Source: Pseudomonadota bacterium (GTDB taxonomy: Bacteria; Pseudomonadota; Gammaproteobacteria; Burkholderiales; Casimicrobiaceae). Taken from it: a DNA stretch of 5,218 nt. Made by a program: the position numbers and the translations under genes. Within the stretch, counting starts at the first letter, position 1. Each line of letters opens with the position of its first letter. The DNA is taken from contig JAKLIE010000165.1 of NCBI GenBank assembly GCA_022709775.1, positions 1 to 5,218 on the forward strand, read 5' to 3'. The notes under the pieces are model-generated. The model was not told the DNA's origin. It saw only the letters and a program-made list of their open reading frames with translations, and made no database searches. Shown piece after piece: positions 4,718 to 5,218 of this stretch.

Positions 4718-5218
4718 CAGGACAAGCCGAAACTGCGCTTCGCCGCCGTGTTCTCCGACAAGGACATCCGCGCGGAGATGATGAAGGTCTTCGCCAAGGA
4801 GATCGAGGCCGACTTCGCGGTCGAGACGTTCCTCGGCGGGTCGCTGTTCAAGCAGGGAACCGAGCTGGTCGCGCTGCAGCGCGACAACCTCGAGCTCGGC
4901 AACATCGCGCCGCAGGACATCTCGAAGCAGGTCCCGGCGTGGTCGATCCTCACGTCCGCGTACCTGTTCCGCGACGCGAACCACCTGACCAAGTTCTTCG
5001 GCAGCGATCTCGGCGCGCAGATGAAGAAGATGGTCGAGGACCAGGTCAAGGTGAAGATCCTCGGGCCGACCTTCTTCGGGACGCGCCAGGTCGGTCTCAA
5101 GCCGAAGAAGAAGATCAACAGGCCGGAGGACATGGCGGGCATCAAGCTCCGGATGCCGCCGGGCGACGCCTGGCAGCTCCTGGGCCGCTCGATCGGCGCG
5201 AATCCGACGCCGATGGCG
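4637..5218 (+). CDS. TRAP transporter substrate-binding protein, DctP type (3' end outside window)
   Basis: The first 194 residues of a protein that would normally be about 320-340 residues. It is the periplasmic receptor that delivers a substrate, usually a carboxylate, to a DctQ/DctM sodium-coupled permease. Residues 1-27 are an export signal of twin-arginine type. From residue ~32 the DctP fold starts (LRFAAVFSDKD), followed by LGGSLFKQGTELVALQRDNLELG (66-88), typical of the first lobe. Arg172 in IKLRMPPGDAW is the near-invariant Arg that salt-bridges the substrate carboxylate in DctP/SiaP proteins, and Arg150 in FFGTRQVG matches the usual second Arg, so an organic acid ligand is likely. 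The genes for the two membrane subunits are expected to the right of the window. The gene is 30 nt after the TetR gene and probably in its transcript. Confidence 0.95.
   Translation, partial: MQSKFDRRTVLKAGAALAAAGVVPAWAQDKPKLRFAAVFSDKDIRAEMMKVFAKEIEADFAVETFLGGSLFKQGTELVALQRDNLELGNIAPQDISKQVPAWSILTSAYLFRDANHLTKFFGSDLGAQMKKMVEDQVKVKILGPTFFGTRQVGLKPKKKINRPEDMAGIKLRMPPGDAWQLLGRSIGANPTPMA

Overview
The window is very GC-rich (by eye well over 65%), with third codon positions almost all G or C and dense coding on one strand. A TRAP-type solute-binding protein with a twin-arginine signal, a TetR regulator and a cluster of small-molecule enzymes suggest a free-living proteobacterium, most plausibly a betaproteobacterium (Burkholderiales-like). 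That placement is an inference from style; no rRNA or marker gene is present.

Layout, all on the + strand: (1) 1-1169, the C-terminal two thirds of a thiamine-diphosphate (ThDP) enzyme of the acetolactate synthase superfamily; (2) 1246-2133, a metal-dependent TIM-barrel protein of the sugar phosphate isomerase/epimerase (AP-endonuclease-2, IolE/Hyi-like) fold; (3) 2147-2935, a type I 3-dehydroquinate dehydratase (AroD) homologue; (4) 3009-3842, a shikimate/quinate dehydrogenase (AroE) homologue; (5) 3938-4606, a TetR-family regulator with a candidate promoter and an 8-bp direct repeat in front of it; (6) 4637 to the right edge, a TRAP (DctP-type) periplasmic binding protein with a Tat signal peptide. 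No RNA gene, mobile element or CRISPR array was seen, and no gene-free stretch exceeds 100 bases.

The main point of interest is that the two 'shikimate pathway' proteins do not look like housekeeping enzymes. The AroD homologue keeps the substrate-binding residues and the catalytic His, but has Met where the Schiff-base Lys should be and Gly where the catalytic Glu should be. The AroE homologue keeps the catalytic Lys/Asp pair, but has lost both serines, an Asn and the Gln that bind shikimate, and carries an Asp at the cofactor-specificity position. Together with an IolE-like TIM barrel, a ThDP enzyme, a TetR regulator and a TRAP importer, this suggests an uncharacterised catabolic route. It may act on a polyhydroxylated ring or related hydroxy/keto acid that is imported, oxidised, isomerised or dehydrated and cleaved. 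The loss of residues is read directly from the sequence by alignment from memory to E. coli AroD and AroE; the pathway is a hypothesis.
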